Source of the DNA: GW2011-AR15 sp964512765
GTDB taxonomy: Archaea; Nanobdellota; Nanobdellia; Woesearchaeales; GW2011-AR15
Assembly (NCBI GenBank): GCA_964512765.1
Contig: CAZEKF010000012.1
Coordinates: forward strand, 1 to 58,872
DNA: 58,872 nt
Direction of reading: 5' to 3'
Of the stretch, positions 17,474-25,886 are shown piece after piece. Under the pieces are notes generated by a model. It ran no database searches. It worked only from the letters and a program-made list of their open reading frames with translations, and was not told where the DNA came from. Position 1 is the stretch's first letter. Every line of letters begins with the position of its first letter. The translations under genes were made by a program, and so were the position numbers.

Positions 17474-18805
17474 TTAAAAGTTGTGTTTAATTATTCTTTT
17501 AAGCTCTTTAAAATCTTTACTTATCTCAAGTTTATCAACTTCTTTTCTATTATCCAATTCAGTCATACTTTCAGGCAATTCTGGATAAATGCCTAGTTTG
17601 TTTAGTTCTTTAGGAAACTTGGCAGGGTCTGCTGTTTCAAGTGATATTATTGGTGTTTTTTCATCAGGATATTTTTTTAGATATTCTTGAACACCTTTCC
17701 AAGCAACTGCACCGTGCGGTTCTAGTATTACCTTGTATTTACTATAAACCTGTTTAATAGTTTCAACAGTTTCTTTATCATTAACACTTACAGCAAACAT
17801 ATCATTATTAATTTCTTCCATGTCAGGCATTTTATGTATCACGCCTTTTTCATCAATATGTCCTCCATAAACGTCTATCAGTCTTGCTAAATTACTAGGA
17901 TGGCCAACGTTCATTGCACTTGACAAACATTTTTTAGAAGGTATGATTGGTTCATATTTCCCTGAATTAATAAATCTGACAAACTCATCATTTTTGTTAA
18001 CAGCTACTATAAACTTTTTTACAGGAAGCCCCATTTTTTTTGCAATAATCCCACCCATTAGATTACCAAAATTACCAGAGGGTACTGAGAAAATAATTTT
18101 CCTTCTGTTCATTCTTGAAAATGCGTAGAAATAGTACACTGCCTGAGGAATTAATCTTCCAAAATTAATTGAGTTAGCTGAAGATAAATTATTAAGATCT
18201 GGATCTCTAAAAGCATGTTTTACCATTGTTTGACAATCATCAAACTTACCTTTAACAGCAACTGCTTTAATGTTTTTACCAAGAGTTGTCATTTGTTTCC
18301 TTTGCCTTACACTTACTTCTTTTTTTGGAAATAAAACAATTACACTGATATTATGTTGTCCATAAAACGCATCTGCAACTGCTCCACCTGTGTCACCAGA
18401 AGTAGCAACCAAGATCAATAACTTCTTATTTTGCTTCTCTAAAAAACGATTCATTAACCTTGCCATCATCCTGGCTCCAAAATCTTTAAAAGAAGCTGTT
18501 GGTCCTTGGTCAAGTCTCATTATATATATATTATTGCTTACACGTTCAAAAGGCACAAAAAAGTAATAAGAATCATGAATGATTTTTTTAAGAGTTTCAA
18601 CTGACACTTCATTTTTAAAAAAACAATTCATTATTTCAAATGCTATCTGATTATAATTCTTATTTCTAAAAGAAATAATTTTTTCTGTTCTAAGTCTAGG
18701 AATATTCTCAGGCATGAACAATCCATTGTCAGGTGCAAGGCCCATTAACATAGCTTGTTTTAAATTTACTTTTTCAGATTGTTTATTTGTTGAGTAAAAC
18801 TTCAT
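17474..18805 (-). CDS. thrC: Threonine synthase
   Basis: PLP enzyme converting O-phosphohomoserine to threonine. The 443 residues begin with MKFYSTNKQS...GLAPDNGLFMPE, typical of the E. coli-like and THNSL-like class, and carry the PLP lysine K107 in TASFKDFGAR, then ATSGDTGGAVADAF. The start codon overlaps the shikimate-kinase-like gene by 4 nt, so the two are translated together. No homoserine dehydrogenase or classical GHMP homoserine kinase lies in the window. Confidence 0.95.
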   Translation of the reverse strand: MKFYSTNKQSEKVNLKQAMLMGLAPDNGLFMPENIPRLRTEKIISFRNKNYNQIAFEIMNCFFKNEVSVETLKKIIHDSYYFFVPFERVSNNIYIMRLDQGPTASFKDFGARMMARLMNRFLEKQNKKLLILVATSGDTGGAVADAFYGQHNISVIVLFPKKEVSVRQRKQMTTLGKNIKAVAVKGKFDDCQTMVKHAFRDPDLNNLSSANSINFGRLIPQAVYYFYAFSRMNRRKIIFSVPSGNFGNLMGGIIAKKMGLPVKKFIVAVNKNDEFVRFINSGKYEPIIPSKKCLSSAMNVGHPSNLARLIDVYGGHIDEKGVIHKMPDMEEINNDMFAVSVNDKETVETIKQVYSKYKVILEPHGAVAWKGVQEYLKKYPDEKTPIISLETADPAKFPKELNKLGIYPELPESMTELDNRKEVDKLEISKDFKELKRIIKHNF

Positions 18806-19431
18806 TTTTTTACTGCTTTAACAAAATCATTAATATTAAACAATGGATCTCTTAACCTAAAATAATCCAATATAATATCCGCGTACTCTTTATATTTTTT
18901 GCTTCTGAAACTTAATAAACTTGGATAACATCTTTTCAATGCATCCATATTTTCTTCTGTGTTTGTTTTGTTAAATGAAGATCCCCAATAAACAGGTCTA
19001 GGATTTTCTATATATTTTTTTAACATCTCATCTTTAACTGAATCTGGCACTCCCAGGTTAATCACAATACTTATTTTTTTTAGTTTTTCCATGATTTGAG
19101 CGCCGGTATATACCACACTACCTGTTGTATCAATCACAATATTTTCTTCAGTATTTTGTTTTTTTTCTAATTTATTTAATATCTTTTTCATTATTTCAAT
19201 TTCAAAAAATAAGTACTTCTCACTGTTTCTTGGATATCTTTTGTCATAAGGCTGGCCCATCCATTTACTAACATCATTAATTCCTGAAAAACCGTGTTTT
19301 TTAAGGTAAGGTTCGAGGTTTTGTTCAATCATACCATCACAATCAAACCTAGTGAAACCTAGTTCTGATTCTAATAATTTTGACCAATGCGTTTTTCCAA
19401 CATTTGACATGCCTATTAATGCTATTATCAT
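18802..19431 (-). CDS. Shikimate-kinase-like P-loop kinase coupled to thrC
   Basis: A 209-residue P-loop kinase with GMSNVGKT (7-14), the RFDCDGMIEQ acid motif (D30, D32), VIDTTGS in the position of the shikimate kinase GGG segment and a lid-like NPRPVYWGSS. The fold is the shikimate kinase/gluconate kinase type. The 4-nt overlap with thrC argues against a simple aromatic-pathway role. In animals THNSL1 joins a shikimate-kinase-like domain to a threonine-synthase-like domain in the same order (established), so this pair looks like the unfused form. A homoserine kinase role supplying ThrC is an attractive inference, not shown. Confidence 0.75.
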   Translation of the reverse strand: MIIALIGMSNVGKTHWSKLLESELGFTRFDCDGMIEQNLEPYLKKHGFSGINDVSKWMGQPYDKRYPRNSEKYLFFEIEIMKKILNKLEKKQNTEENIVIDTTGSVVYTGAQIMEKLKKISIVINLGVPDSVKDEMLKKYIENPRPVYWGSSFNKTNTEENMDALKRCYPSLLSFRSKKYKEYADIILDYFRLRDPLFNINDFVKAVKK

Positions 19432-19518
19432 TTTTTTTATATTTCCATTAAGATCTATATTACCCGGTGATACCCAAGTAATTTAATAGAAAATGACCTG
19501 CCTTAGCAAGTAACCGTG

Positions 19519-19562
19519 ATCGTAGAAATATCTGAAAGTATGATTTTTAACAATTCTACGAT
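19519..19562. other. Inverted repeat between kinase and RHH-like genes
   Basis: ATCGTAGAA (19519-19527) and TTCTACGAT (19554-19562) pair over 9 bp with a 26-nt loop in the 183-nt gap. It is downstream of the RHH-like gene and upstream of the kinase promoter, so it may be a 3' structure of the former or an operator. Nothing else is seen in the gap. Confidence 0.4.
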
Positions 19563-19614
19563 TTTCATTTTTCATAGTTATATTTTAGGTTATATAAATA
19601 ATTATTGAAAATAG

Positions 19615-19842
19615 TTAAGGATGCGGTTCAATAAAATTCTTAAATTCACTTAATAATTTAGGATCATTCGTAGGGATAAGCTCTTTGCTTATATAGAATT
19701 CTACAAGATGATCTATTAAAGCGTCAAACGAGTGTAATTCTTTTTTTTTAAATTCCAAACGTGCTTTTGCCTGGATTAATTTAGAGTAAGTATCAGGTTT
19801 TAACTTGATAGTTTTTAAATCATAAATTGTGTTATCTGCCAT
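19615..19842 (-). CDS. Ribbon-helix-helix-like small protein
   Basis: A 75-residue protein with TIKLKPDTYSKLIQAKARLE followed by FDALIDHLVEFYIS, the strand-helix-helix pattern of RHH DNA-binding proteins and antitoxins. The start ATG 19842 is supported by TTTATTAA-type TATA sequence 21 nt upstream and not by the earlier Met codons. No toxin follows, so it may be a stand-alone regulator; the receiver-domain gene upstream is on the same strand. Confidence 0.55.
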   Translation of the reverse strand: MADNTIYDLKTIKLKPDTYSKLIQAKARLEFKKKELHSFDALIDHLVEFYISKELIPTNDPKLLSEFKNFIEPHP

Positions 19843-19915
19843 TGATATCATCATTATCTGGTGTTTATTAATTTATTAGTATTGTTGAGAAAAGTTCTAC
19901 ATTTTCTCTCTTCAT

Positions 19916-20617
19916 TTATTTATTATAAGTTAACTTTTCATCTAAAAATCCATTTATATCTGATACTCCTTTAATAAAGCATTTATCAATAATTGAATCA
20001 GGAATTTTATGATCTTCTTGACCTGTCAAGTAGCGTACTATTACCTCTTGATTATGTGGTTCTAACATTTCATCTATCCTTATTACATCGTAATCATGTG
20101 ACTCGGGAATTGAAATACTAAGGTTTAGGTCAAGCAATACTATTTTAGGTAGATGGTTTGGTATGTGTGTTTTAATATAACTCACTGCTTCATCAAGATC
20201 TTTAAAACCAATGTAACCTGCTCCTCTAGATGTTGTCATTTCCCTCAACATATCAATCCATCTATCTTCATTTTCAACATGTAGGACAGTCGGGACTGAA
20301 GCATGTTTCAGTTCTTTAGATAGTCTTGGTAAATTAACATACGTATCTCTTTCAGCCCAATCATTCTCTTCTGCATAATCACGAATCTCATGCAATTTTT
20401 CCATAATAACTGGATATCTTGAATCATCTGGTTTTTGTGCATAAAGCTTTAACATTAGTCTATCTAACTGTTCCAAAAATAAAGATTTATGAGCATCCAG
20501 AATTTCATCTTTATTCTTAACTCTATCTTGAAATAGCGCTACTGCTTGAGCAGGTATTGTAACATGCAAATACATTTGATTGTATTCATCTAATATTTTT
20601 CCAAAATTAAATACCAT
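19916..20617 (-). CDS. Protein with C-terminal response-regulator receiver domain
   Basis: A 233-residue protein with a helical N-terminal half (1-105) and a CheY-like receiver domain (about 109-230). The acidic pair is in VLHVENED (111-118), the phosphoacceptor is D163 in IVLLDLNL, T198 sits in YLTGQED and K216 in CFIKG, all at the expected places. No DNA-binding output domain is seen; the N-terminal helices may be the output. No histidine kinase is in the window. GGTGAT lies 3 nt before the ATG. Receiver proteins are uncommon in reduced archaeal genomes. Confidence 0.75.
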   Translation of the reverse strand: MVFNFGKILDEYNQMYLHVTIPAQAVALFQDRVKNKDEILDAHKSLFLEQLDRLMLKLYAQKPDDSRYPVIMEKLHEIRDYAEENDWAERDTYVNLPRLSKELKHASVPTVLHVENEDRWIDMLREMTTSRGAGYIGFKDLDEAVSYIKTHIPNHLPKIVLLDLNLSISIPESHDYDVIRIDEMLEPHNQEVIVRYLTGQEDHKIPDSIIDKCFIKGVSDINGFLDEKLTYNK

Positions 20618-20721
20618 TTTATCACCATTTTAGTTAACAGTAAAATACACTTTCCAAGATTTTTTTTATTTTGACATTTTAGTAATCCTTCAGAAAGTTC
20701 TCAAATAATGAATAATGTAAA

Positions 20722-21051
20722 TCATACACAATCAGATATGTCTTCCGCAGGAATTCTTTCCCTAATTTTCTCAACTGAAAACCCTAAAGCTTGAAAATTA
20801 TCTAGTACATATGGTGGTAAATCTCCATACACTGTGAAAGTAACTTCTCTCCCATCTTGCACTCCACATGCAAGTACTCCCAGACGTCTTTGAAAATCAA
20901 CAGTTTCATCAGTCAAATTTGCAAAAACCATACCTTCTGGAATTTTTTCTTTTAACTCATATATTGGTCCTTTATATTGTTCTAAATATGCGCTACCACT
21001 ACCTTCAGGAGGCCAATCTCCTGGTTGATACGGTTGAAAATCATTATCCAT
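20722..21051 (-). CDS. Hypothetical protein, 109 residues
   Basis: An acidic soluble protein with a Pro/Gly-rich N-terminus and a compact C-terminal half (DETVDFQRRLGVLACGVQ...VTFTVYGDLPPYVLDNFQALGF) that may form a small alpha/beta domain. No family is recognised. AAGGTAAT lies before the ATG as a possible ribosome site. A divergent promoter region separates it from the AbrB-PhoU gene. Confidence 0.5.
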   Translation of the reverse strand: MDNDFQPYQPGDWPPEGSGSAYLEQYKGPIYELKEKIPEGMVFANLTDETVDFQRRLGVLACGVQDGREVTFTVYGDLPPYVLDNFQALGFSVEKIRERIPAEDISDCV

Positions 21052-21140
21052 TGTTCATTACCTTACATCAGAGAAATCCTCCACCATTTCTCCATATTCA
21101 AGTAGCAAGAGGTACAAGCAAGGAATATTTAAATATTATC

Positions 21141-21194
21141 ATTATATTATAATAATCAGTTATAATATTATAATTTCTTAGAAAAGTTTATATA
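21141..21194 (+). promoter_or_regulatory. Promoter of AbrB-PhoU gene with repeated ATTATAAT boxes
   Basis: TTTATATA at 21187-21194 ends 22 nt before the ATG, the leaderless spacing. Just upstream the self-complementary octamer ATTATAAT occurs at 21146-21153 and 21167-21174, with a near copy GTTATAAT at 21159-21166. These could be operator half-sites for the AbrB-domain product, which is inference; such A/T-only sequences also arise by chance. Confidence 0.45.
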
Positions 21195-21216
21195 TTAACT
21201 AATTCTACTGAAAATC

Positions 21217-22146
21217 ATGAAACGAAAAGTATCTCGAATTGGGCCAAGTACTTTAATGGTTAGCTTACCAAGTAAATGGGTTAAAAAGTACGGTGTTATG
21301 AAAGGGGATGAGATTGATCTAGAATCAAAAAACAATTCAATAGTATTAAGAACAAAAGCCATTGCTGAAGAAAGAAAAACAAAAGTTGAGTTATCTAATC
21401 TTACTGAATCTTTGATTATTAATAAAATCCTGAGCGCCTACATCAAAGGATTTGATGAAATCCAACTTTATTTTACAAATACTGTCACAAAAAAAGAAAA
21501 AAATGAAATTGAAGTGATGAAAATCATTGAAGGTATGGTTGATCTATTAATCGGAGTTGAAGTGATTGAGCAAAAAACAAATTCATGTACTATAAAAGAT
21601 CTTTCAGGAACATCTATTGAAGAATTAAAAAAAATACTTCAAAGAACTTTTTCTCTATTGGAAAATATGGGTAACGAATGCTATGTTGGACTTAAAGATA
21701 ACAAGAAACAGCTACTCCATAATTTAATATATACAAAAAGACATGTTCGAAAGTTTCTTTACTTTTCTTATAGGTCTCTCAGTAAAATAGAATACAAGGA
21801 CTATCAATCTTCATTAATTCTAAATAACATGTTATCACATTTCGAAACAATATGTGAAGTTTATAGAATTATTGGTAAAGAAAACACTAAGATCAAAAAT
21901 AGCACTGAAAGCGTATCTTTCCTAAATAAAGTAAATAAGTTATTCTTACAATTGAAAAAAATATACTTCACATACAACGAAAAAGAAATCATGCAGTTAA
22001 AGATTGAAATTAAGATATTGTACAAATCAATCAATGAATTTTATGAAACCTCTCGTAATACTAAAGACATTTTATTTGTAAGTAGACTTACTGTTATTAT
22101 TAATTCAATTGATCAAACAACAAAATTACTAGTGTTCCTTCAATAA
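21217..22146 (+). CDS. AbrB-PhoU phosphate-uptake regulator
   Basis: A 309-residue protein with an N-terminal AbrB/SpoVT DNA-binding domain (KRKVSRIGPSTLMVSLPSKWVKKYGVMKGDEIDL, about residues 2-40, split here for length) and a long helical PhoU-like C-terminal region. Archaeal proteins with this order are annotated as phosphate-signalling transcriptional regulators. No phosphate transporter genes are in the window, so the target is unknown. Its last 18 nt overlap the convergent 758-residue gene. Confidence 0.75.
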   Translation: MKRKVSRIGPSTLMVSLPSKWVKKYGVMKGDEIDLESKNNSIVLRTKAIAEERKTKVELSNLTESLIINKILSAYIKGFDEIQLYFTNTVTKKEKNEIEVMKIIEGMVDLLIGVEVIEQKTNSCTIKDLSGTSIEELKKILQRTFSLLENMGNECYVGLKDNKKQLLHNLIYTKRHVRKFLYFSYRSLSKIEYKDYQSSLILNNMLSHFETICEVYRIIGKENTKIKNSTESVSFLNKVNKLFLQLKKIYFTYNEKEIMQLKIEIKILYKSINEFYETSRNTKDILFVSRLTVIINSIDQTTKLLVFLQ

Positions 22147-24405
22147 TTGCAAACAACCATGTTCACGTAACTCTTTGTAAATTTTAGCGCTTCTTTCATG
22201 AAGAAATTCGGGCGGAATAAATTCTTCATCAAATAATTGATCTAACTTTTGAATAGTTGGAAGATATTGTTGAGAATTAGGACTTAATTCACTAGATTCA
22301 ATCTCTTTAAGTCTGTCAATACATTCTCTTGCAGCCACATAGTGATGGACCATCTTAACTTCATAAAATCCACTATGGCTTAAAACTGGTGTATCCTTTG
22401 CTTTTGCTATTTTACGCAATTTACCAAACACATTATTAGCAGTCTCAAGATGCAACCCAATAGCTAACAAATCATATTCAAACCAGAATTCCGTTGCACT
22501 TACAAAAGAGTTATTATGCAAATAATTAAAATAAAATGTGTCGATCATCGCTCTGTTCGTAAGTATTGTTTGCTTCCTGCTGTGTTCTCCAAATTGACCC
22601 ATAATAGCAGAAAGTTCCAATTCAACTGGATAATCAAAATATAGCCTTCTTTGAGTTCGTAAATCATCATATAAATTAAAAATTGCTTCTGCTTGATGGC
22701 TGATATTTGCTCTCTCACAGTCAGAAGGCAAAACAATAACTTCGCCTGTAATAGGATCTATGAAATCAAAAATATCTTCATCATATGTTCCTAAGTTTAA
22801 AACAAATTCACGAGTATGAATAATATTTTTGATTACACCAGAATATATTTCCATGAACCTATTTCCAGAAAAAAATGGACTTAAATTTTGGAACCTCTCC
22901 ACATAATTTATTCTATCTAAAACACAGTTACCATTAGGATCAAAAAGATATCTCTGTCCAGTACAATCCTCTGCCTCGAGTACTTCTTCTCCACGAGAAT
23001 GTATATCAGCAAAAAAACCAAGTGGATTATTGAACGAACCAAAACCACTACATAGAAAATCTCCAGAAGCTTTTTCTAACCAGTTGAATACATTTATATT
23101 ACACTCACTACTTAACAAACTCACTCTAGATGATGAAACAAGACCATCATACAGTTTTCTTTTATATCCTGGTGCTGTAAGTTTTTGTGATCTACCTATA
23201 CCATATACTAGCTGTGATACTCTATGTTCAATCTCTGCAGAGGATTTCCCTTGTTCATTTGTTATTTTATCAGGCCTTGTGTTTAGTTTTAGAGCCATGT
23301 CTGGTCTTAACTGGCTTTTCTGATCATGTTCTAGGTCTTCAAATGAATCATAGAAACTTAATCTATAGAACGAATTTGAAGACTCAATATCTGTTTGCGA
23401 AATTGAAAAAATAATCTGTTCAGACATATCAGAATCTTGAAGTTCAATAACATATGCAGTTCCATCTTCATTAAACCCTATGTTCCTAACATTAACTGTT
23501 TCATAGGATTCTAATCTTGGAACTCCTACAGGATGAACTAAATGATATGTTTCATAAACAGCTAGTAATAAATTAGCAAATGTTCTTTTTCCTAAGTTAT
23601 TTAATAAAGGATCCTCTTCTGCAACCAAGTAACCAGCTTCATAAAAAAATAAAGAGCTATCATCTGAATTTCTAATAAGGTTTAGATTTGACGGATAATC
23701 ATGCTTCATTAGTGCTATTACATCATTCAATTCTCTAATATGTACCTCGTTATACTGAGAAAAAACAAATTTTGTCTTAACAAAATATTCCCATACTTTA
23801 AAAAGAGTATCTTCATCTACATCAAATATACCCCTTACTTGTAAAAGTCTGAGATCTTCAAAAAACCATTTATCAATATATGTGGCAGTTTCAGAATCAC
23901 TAACTGCTTTAGCTGTCTCTCCTAACCTAGTAAAACCTTCAATTAACTTGTCTAAATCTAAACTAGATGGATCATAGAAACCAACAAAACCCCTCAATAT
24001 TTCAGATAAAATTTTTTTTCTATCAGGTGAGTAAAAATTAAAGGATAACTCTGAATAGGATTCTGTAAATGAAGAAAATGCTGGACCCATTAAAAAAGTC
24101 TCACCATCAAAAAAAACATGAGAAATATCAATATCTTCTATACCATATAATGCAACAAAAGCTAGTAACTGACCAACTTGGTAACTATAATTTGCTGGAT
24201 TTTGCTCAATAAGTTCACGAGCCTCATGTAATTTAGTTACTGGTTTTTTAGACGCTATAACATAGCTTATTTTACTGTGGTTATCTGATTCTAAATCAAG
24301 AGAATCTAATCCAAAAGCTCTTATATGTTTGATAAAAGTAAGCGCATTGACTGCACCAACTTCTGAAGTATCAACTGTCACAACACTATTATCATCTTGT
24401 GTCAT
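22129..24405 (-). CDS. Large orphan protein, 758 residues
   Basis: I recognise no family. The protein is acidic, without signal peptide or clear membrane helices, and looks like a globular cytoplasmic protein with many Leu/Phe-rich helices. A repeated theme is not obvious. The start is ATG 24405, because TTTATAAATA (24427-24436) lies 21 nt upstream, identical in box and gap to gcvT; the ATG seven codons earlier would fall inside the untranscribed stretch. Its tail overlaps the convergent AbrB-PhoU gene. It may be lineage-specific. Confidence 0.6.
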   Translation of the reverse strand: MTQDDNSVVTVDTSEVGAVNALTFIKHIRAFGLDSLDLESDNHSKISYVIASKKPVTKLHEARELIEQNPANYSYQVGQLLAFVALYGIEDIDISHVFFDGETFLMGPAFSSFTESYSELSFNFYSPDRKKILSEILRGFVGFYDPSSLDLDKLIEGFTRLGETAKAVSDSETATYIDKWFFEDLRLLQVRGIFDVDEDTLFKVWEYFVKTKFVFSQYNEVHIRELNDVIALMKHDYPSNLNLIRNSDDSSLFFYEAGYLVAEEDPLLNNLGKRTFANLLLAVYETYHLVHPVGVPRLESYETVNVRNIGFNEDGTAYVIELQDSDMSEQIIFSISQTDIESSNSFYRLSFYDSFEDLEHDQKSQLRPDMALKLNTRPDKITNEQGKSSAEIEHRVSQLVYGIGRSQKLTAPGYKRKLYDGLVSSSRVSLLSSECNINVFNWLEKASGDFLCSGFGSFNNPLGFFADIHSRGEEVLEAEDCTGQRYLFDPNGNCVLDRINYVERFQNLSPFFSGNRFMEIYSGVIKNIIHTREFVLNLGTYDEDIFDFIDPITGEVIVLPSDCERANISHQAEAIFNLYDDLRTQRRLYFDYPVELELSAIMGQFGEHSRKQTILTNRAMIDTFYFNYLHNNSFVSATEFWFEYDLLAIGLHLETANNVFGKLRKIAKAKDTPVLSHSGFYEVKMVHHYVAARECIDRLKEIESSELSPNSQQYLPTIQKLDQLFDEEFIPPEFLHERSAKIYKELREHGCLQLLKEH

Positions 24406-24517
24406 ATAGAGGAGACTCAGAATCATTATTTATAAATCTTTCCATATTTCACCACCCAACAATAGTAATATAACTCAAAACAAACTTTTATATACCAATT
24501 CTTCATTAAACTTATCC

Positions 24518-25087
24518 ATGAAACTAAAAATAGGTGTAATGGGATCTTCTGCTGAGGTTAAAGATAAAATTCTTGTTCAGAAAGCAAGGAATGTTGGTAA
24601 AGAAATTGCTAAGAACGACTGCATTTTAGTAAATGGTGCAACAACTGGTATGCCTAATGAATCTGCAATTGGCGCTGCAAAAGCTAAAGGTTTTGTCATG
24701 GGCATTAGCCCAGCTAGAGATATTATTGAACATGTTAAAGAATACGAACTTCCTGTTAAGAATTATGATACTATCTTGTTCACAGGCTTTGGATTTAATT
24801 TAAGGAATATTGTTAACATTAGAACTTCAGACGCACTAGTTTTCCTGAGAGGATCATTAGGAACATTGAACGAGTTCACGATTGCGTATGAAGATGGTAA
24901 AATTATTGGTGTTTTAAAAGACATGGGCGGTATTGCAGACTTTTTTGATGAACTTATCCAGATAACAAAAAAAGAAACAGGTGCAACAATTATTTATGAA
25001 ACTGATGCAAAAGTTTTAATTAAAAAACTTATTCAAGAAATTAAGAAAAGAAATGGTATATCTAGAAGAGTTAAAGCAAAAGGCTGA
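24518..25087 (+). CDS. LOG/SLOG-family Rossmann protein
   Basis: A 189-residue protein of the LOG-like (TIGR00725-type) family, Rossmann folds that bind nucleotides or nucleotide derivatives; some relatives are cytokinin-type phosphoribohydrolases. Visible motifs are MGSSAEV at the start, VNGATTGMPNESAIGA around residue 45-60 and RGSLGTLNEFTIAYEDGK around 115-132, the counterpart of the PGGxGTxxE motif but without PGG. The N-terminus and TTTATATA 23 nt upstream fit a leaderless start. The C-terminus overlaps pyrF by 35 nt, suggesting a link to nucleotide metabolism. Confidence 0.75.
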   Translation: MKLKIGVMGSSAEVKDKILVQKARNVGKEIAKNDCILVNGATTGMPNESAIGAAKAKGFVMGISPARDIIEHVKEYELPVKNYDTILFTGFGFNLRNIVNIRTSDALVFLRGSLGTLNEFTIAYEDGKIIGVLKDMGGIADFFDELIQITKKETGATIIYETDAKVLIKKLIQEIKKRNGISRRVKAKG

Positions 25088-25886
25088 ATCTACAGGTAAC
25101 ATCTTATGCATGGGCATTGACCCTGTTATTGATAAAATACCATATAAAGATTCTCCTGGTAAAGCAATCAGTAAATTCTATTTAGAATTATTAGATGCAA
25201 TTGAAGGTGAAGATGTTTCTTTTCCAACTATTAAACCTAATATAGCGTTTTTTGAACAATATGATTTTGAAGGTTTACTTGCATTAAAAAAAATCATAAA
25301 AGAATACAAAGAAAAAGGTTTTCAAGTTATATTGGATGCGAAACGAGGCGATATTGGGAAAACTGCAAAAGCGTATGCAAACGCTGTTTTTAATGTTTGG
25401 AAAGCTGATGCTGTTACTGTGCATCCTTATTTAGGTTATGATTCAGTAGGACCGTTCTTAGATTATAAAGACAAAGGTGTTTATGTGTTAAACAGAACAT
25501 CTAACAAAAGCGCTATTGAACTCCAAGATTTAAAAGTTGATGACATTCCAGTTTACGAAAAAGTTTCAAATTTAATCATTGACTGGCACTCGCCTGGTTT
25601 AGGTTGTGTAATTGGTGCAACATATCCAAAAGAGCTTGAACATCTCTCTACTAAATTTGTTAATTCAAAAAAACAAGTTCCAATGTTAATACCTGGTGTA
25701 GGTGCTCAAGGCGGATCTGCTTCTGATGTTGTTTCTATTCTTAAAAAGACCAATAACCCGTTATGGTTACATAGAGTTAACAGTTCATCAGGAATTAGCT
25801 ACGCATATCTTAAACAAGATAGTGATGATTTTACAGGTTGTGCAGTTAAAGAGATTAAAAAATTAGCAAAAGAATTATCCATCTAA
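25053..25886 (+). CDS. pyrF: Orotidine 5'-phosphate decarboxylase
   Basis: Last step of UMP synthesis, decarboxylating OMP. The 277 residues contain CMGIDPVIDKIP, the KPNIAFFEQYD segment, the catalytic DAKRGDIG (lysine flanked by the two aspartates) and the phosphate-binding end LIPGVGAQGG. Length and motifs fit the bacterial/mycobacterial type 2 enzyme rather than the shorter archaeal one. It begins inside the LOG gene (35-nt overlap). The downstream Fic gene is convergent and overlaps its end by 12 nt. Confidence 0.95.
   Translation: MVYLEELKQKAESTGNILCMGIDPVIDKIPYKDSPGKAISKFYLELLDAIEGEDVSFPTIKPNIAFFEQYDFEGLLALKKIIKEYKEKGFQVILDAKRGDIGKTAKAYANAVFNVWKADAVTVHPYLGYDSVGPFLDYKDKGVYVLNRTSNKSAIELQDLKVDDIPVYEKVSNLIIDWHSPGLGCVIGATYPKELEHLSTKFVNSKKQVPMLIPGVGAQGGSASDVVSILKKTNNPLWLHRVNSSSGISYAYLKQDSDDFTGCAVKEIKKLAKELSI

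Noticed and set aside
21052..21110. Ten-codon leader MEKWWRISLM with tandem Trp codons before the 109-residue gene
   Set aside because: There is no link to tryptophan genes, no attenuator hairpins are visible, and overlapping short frames are just as likely by chance.
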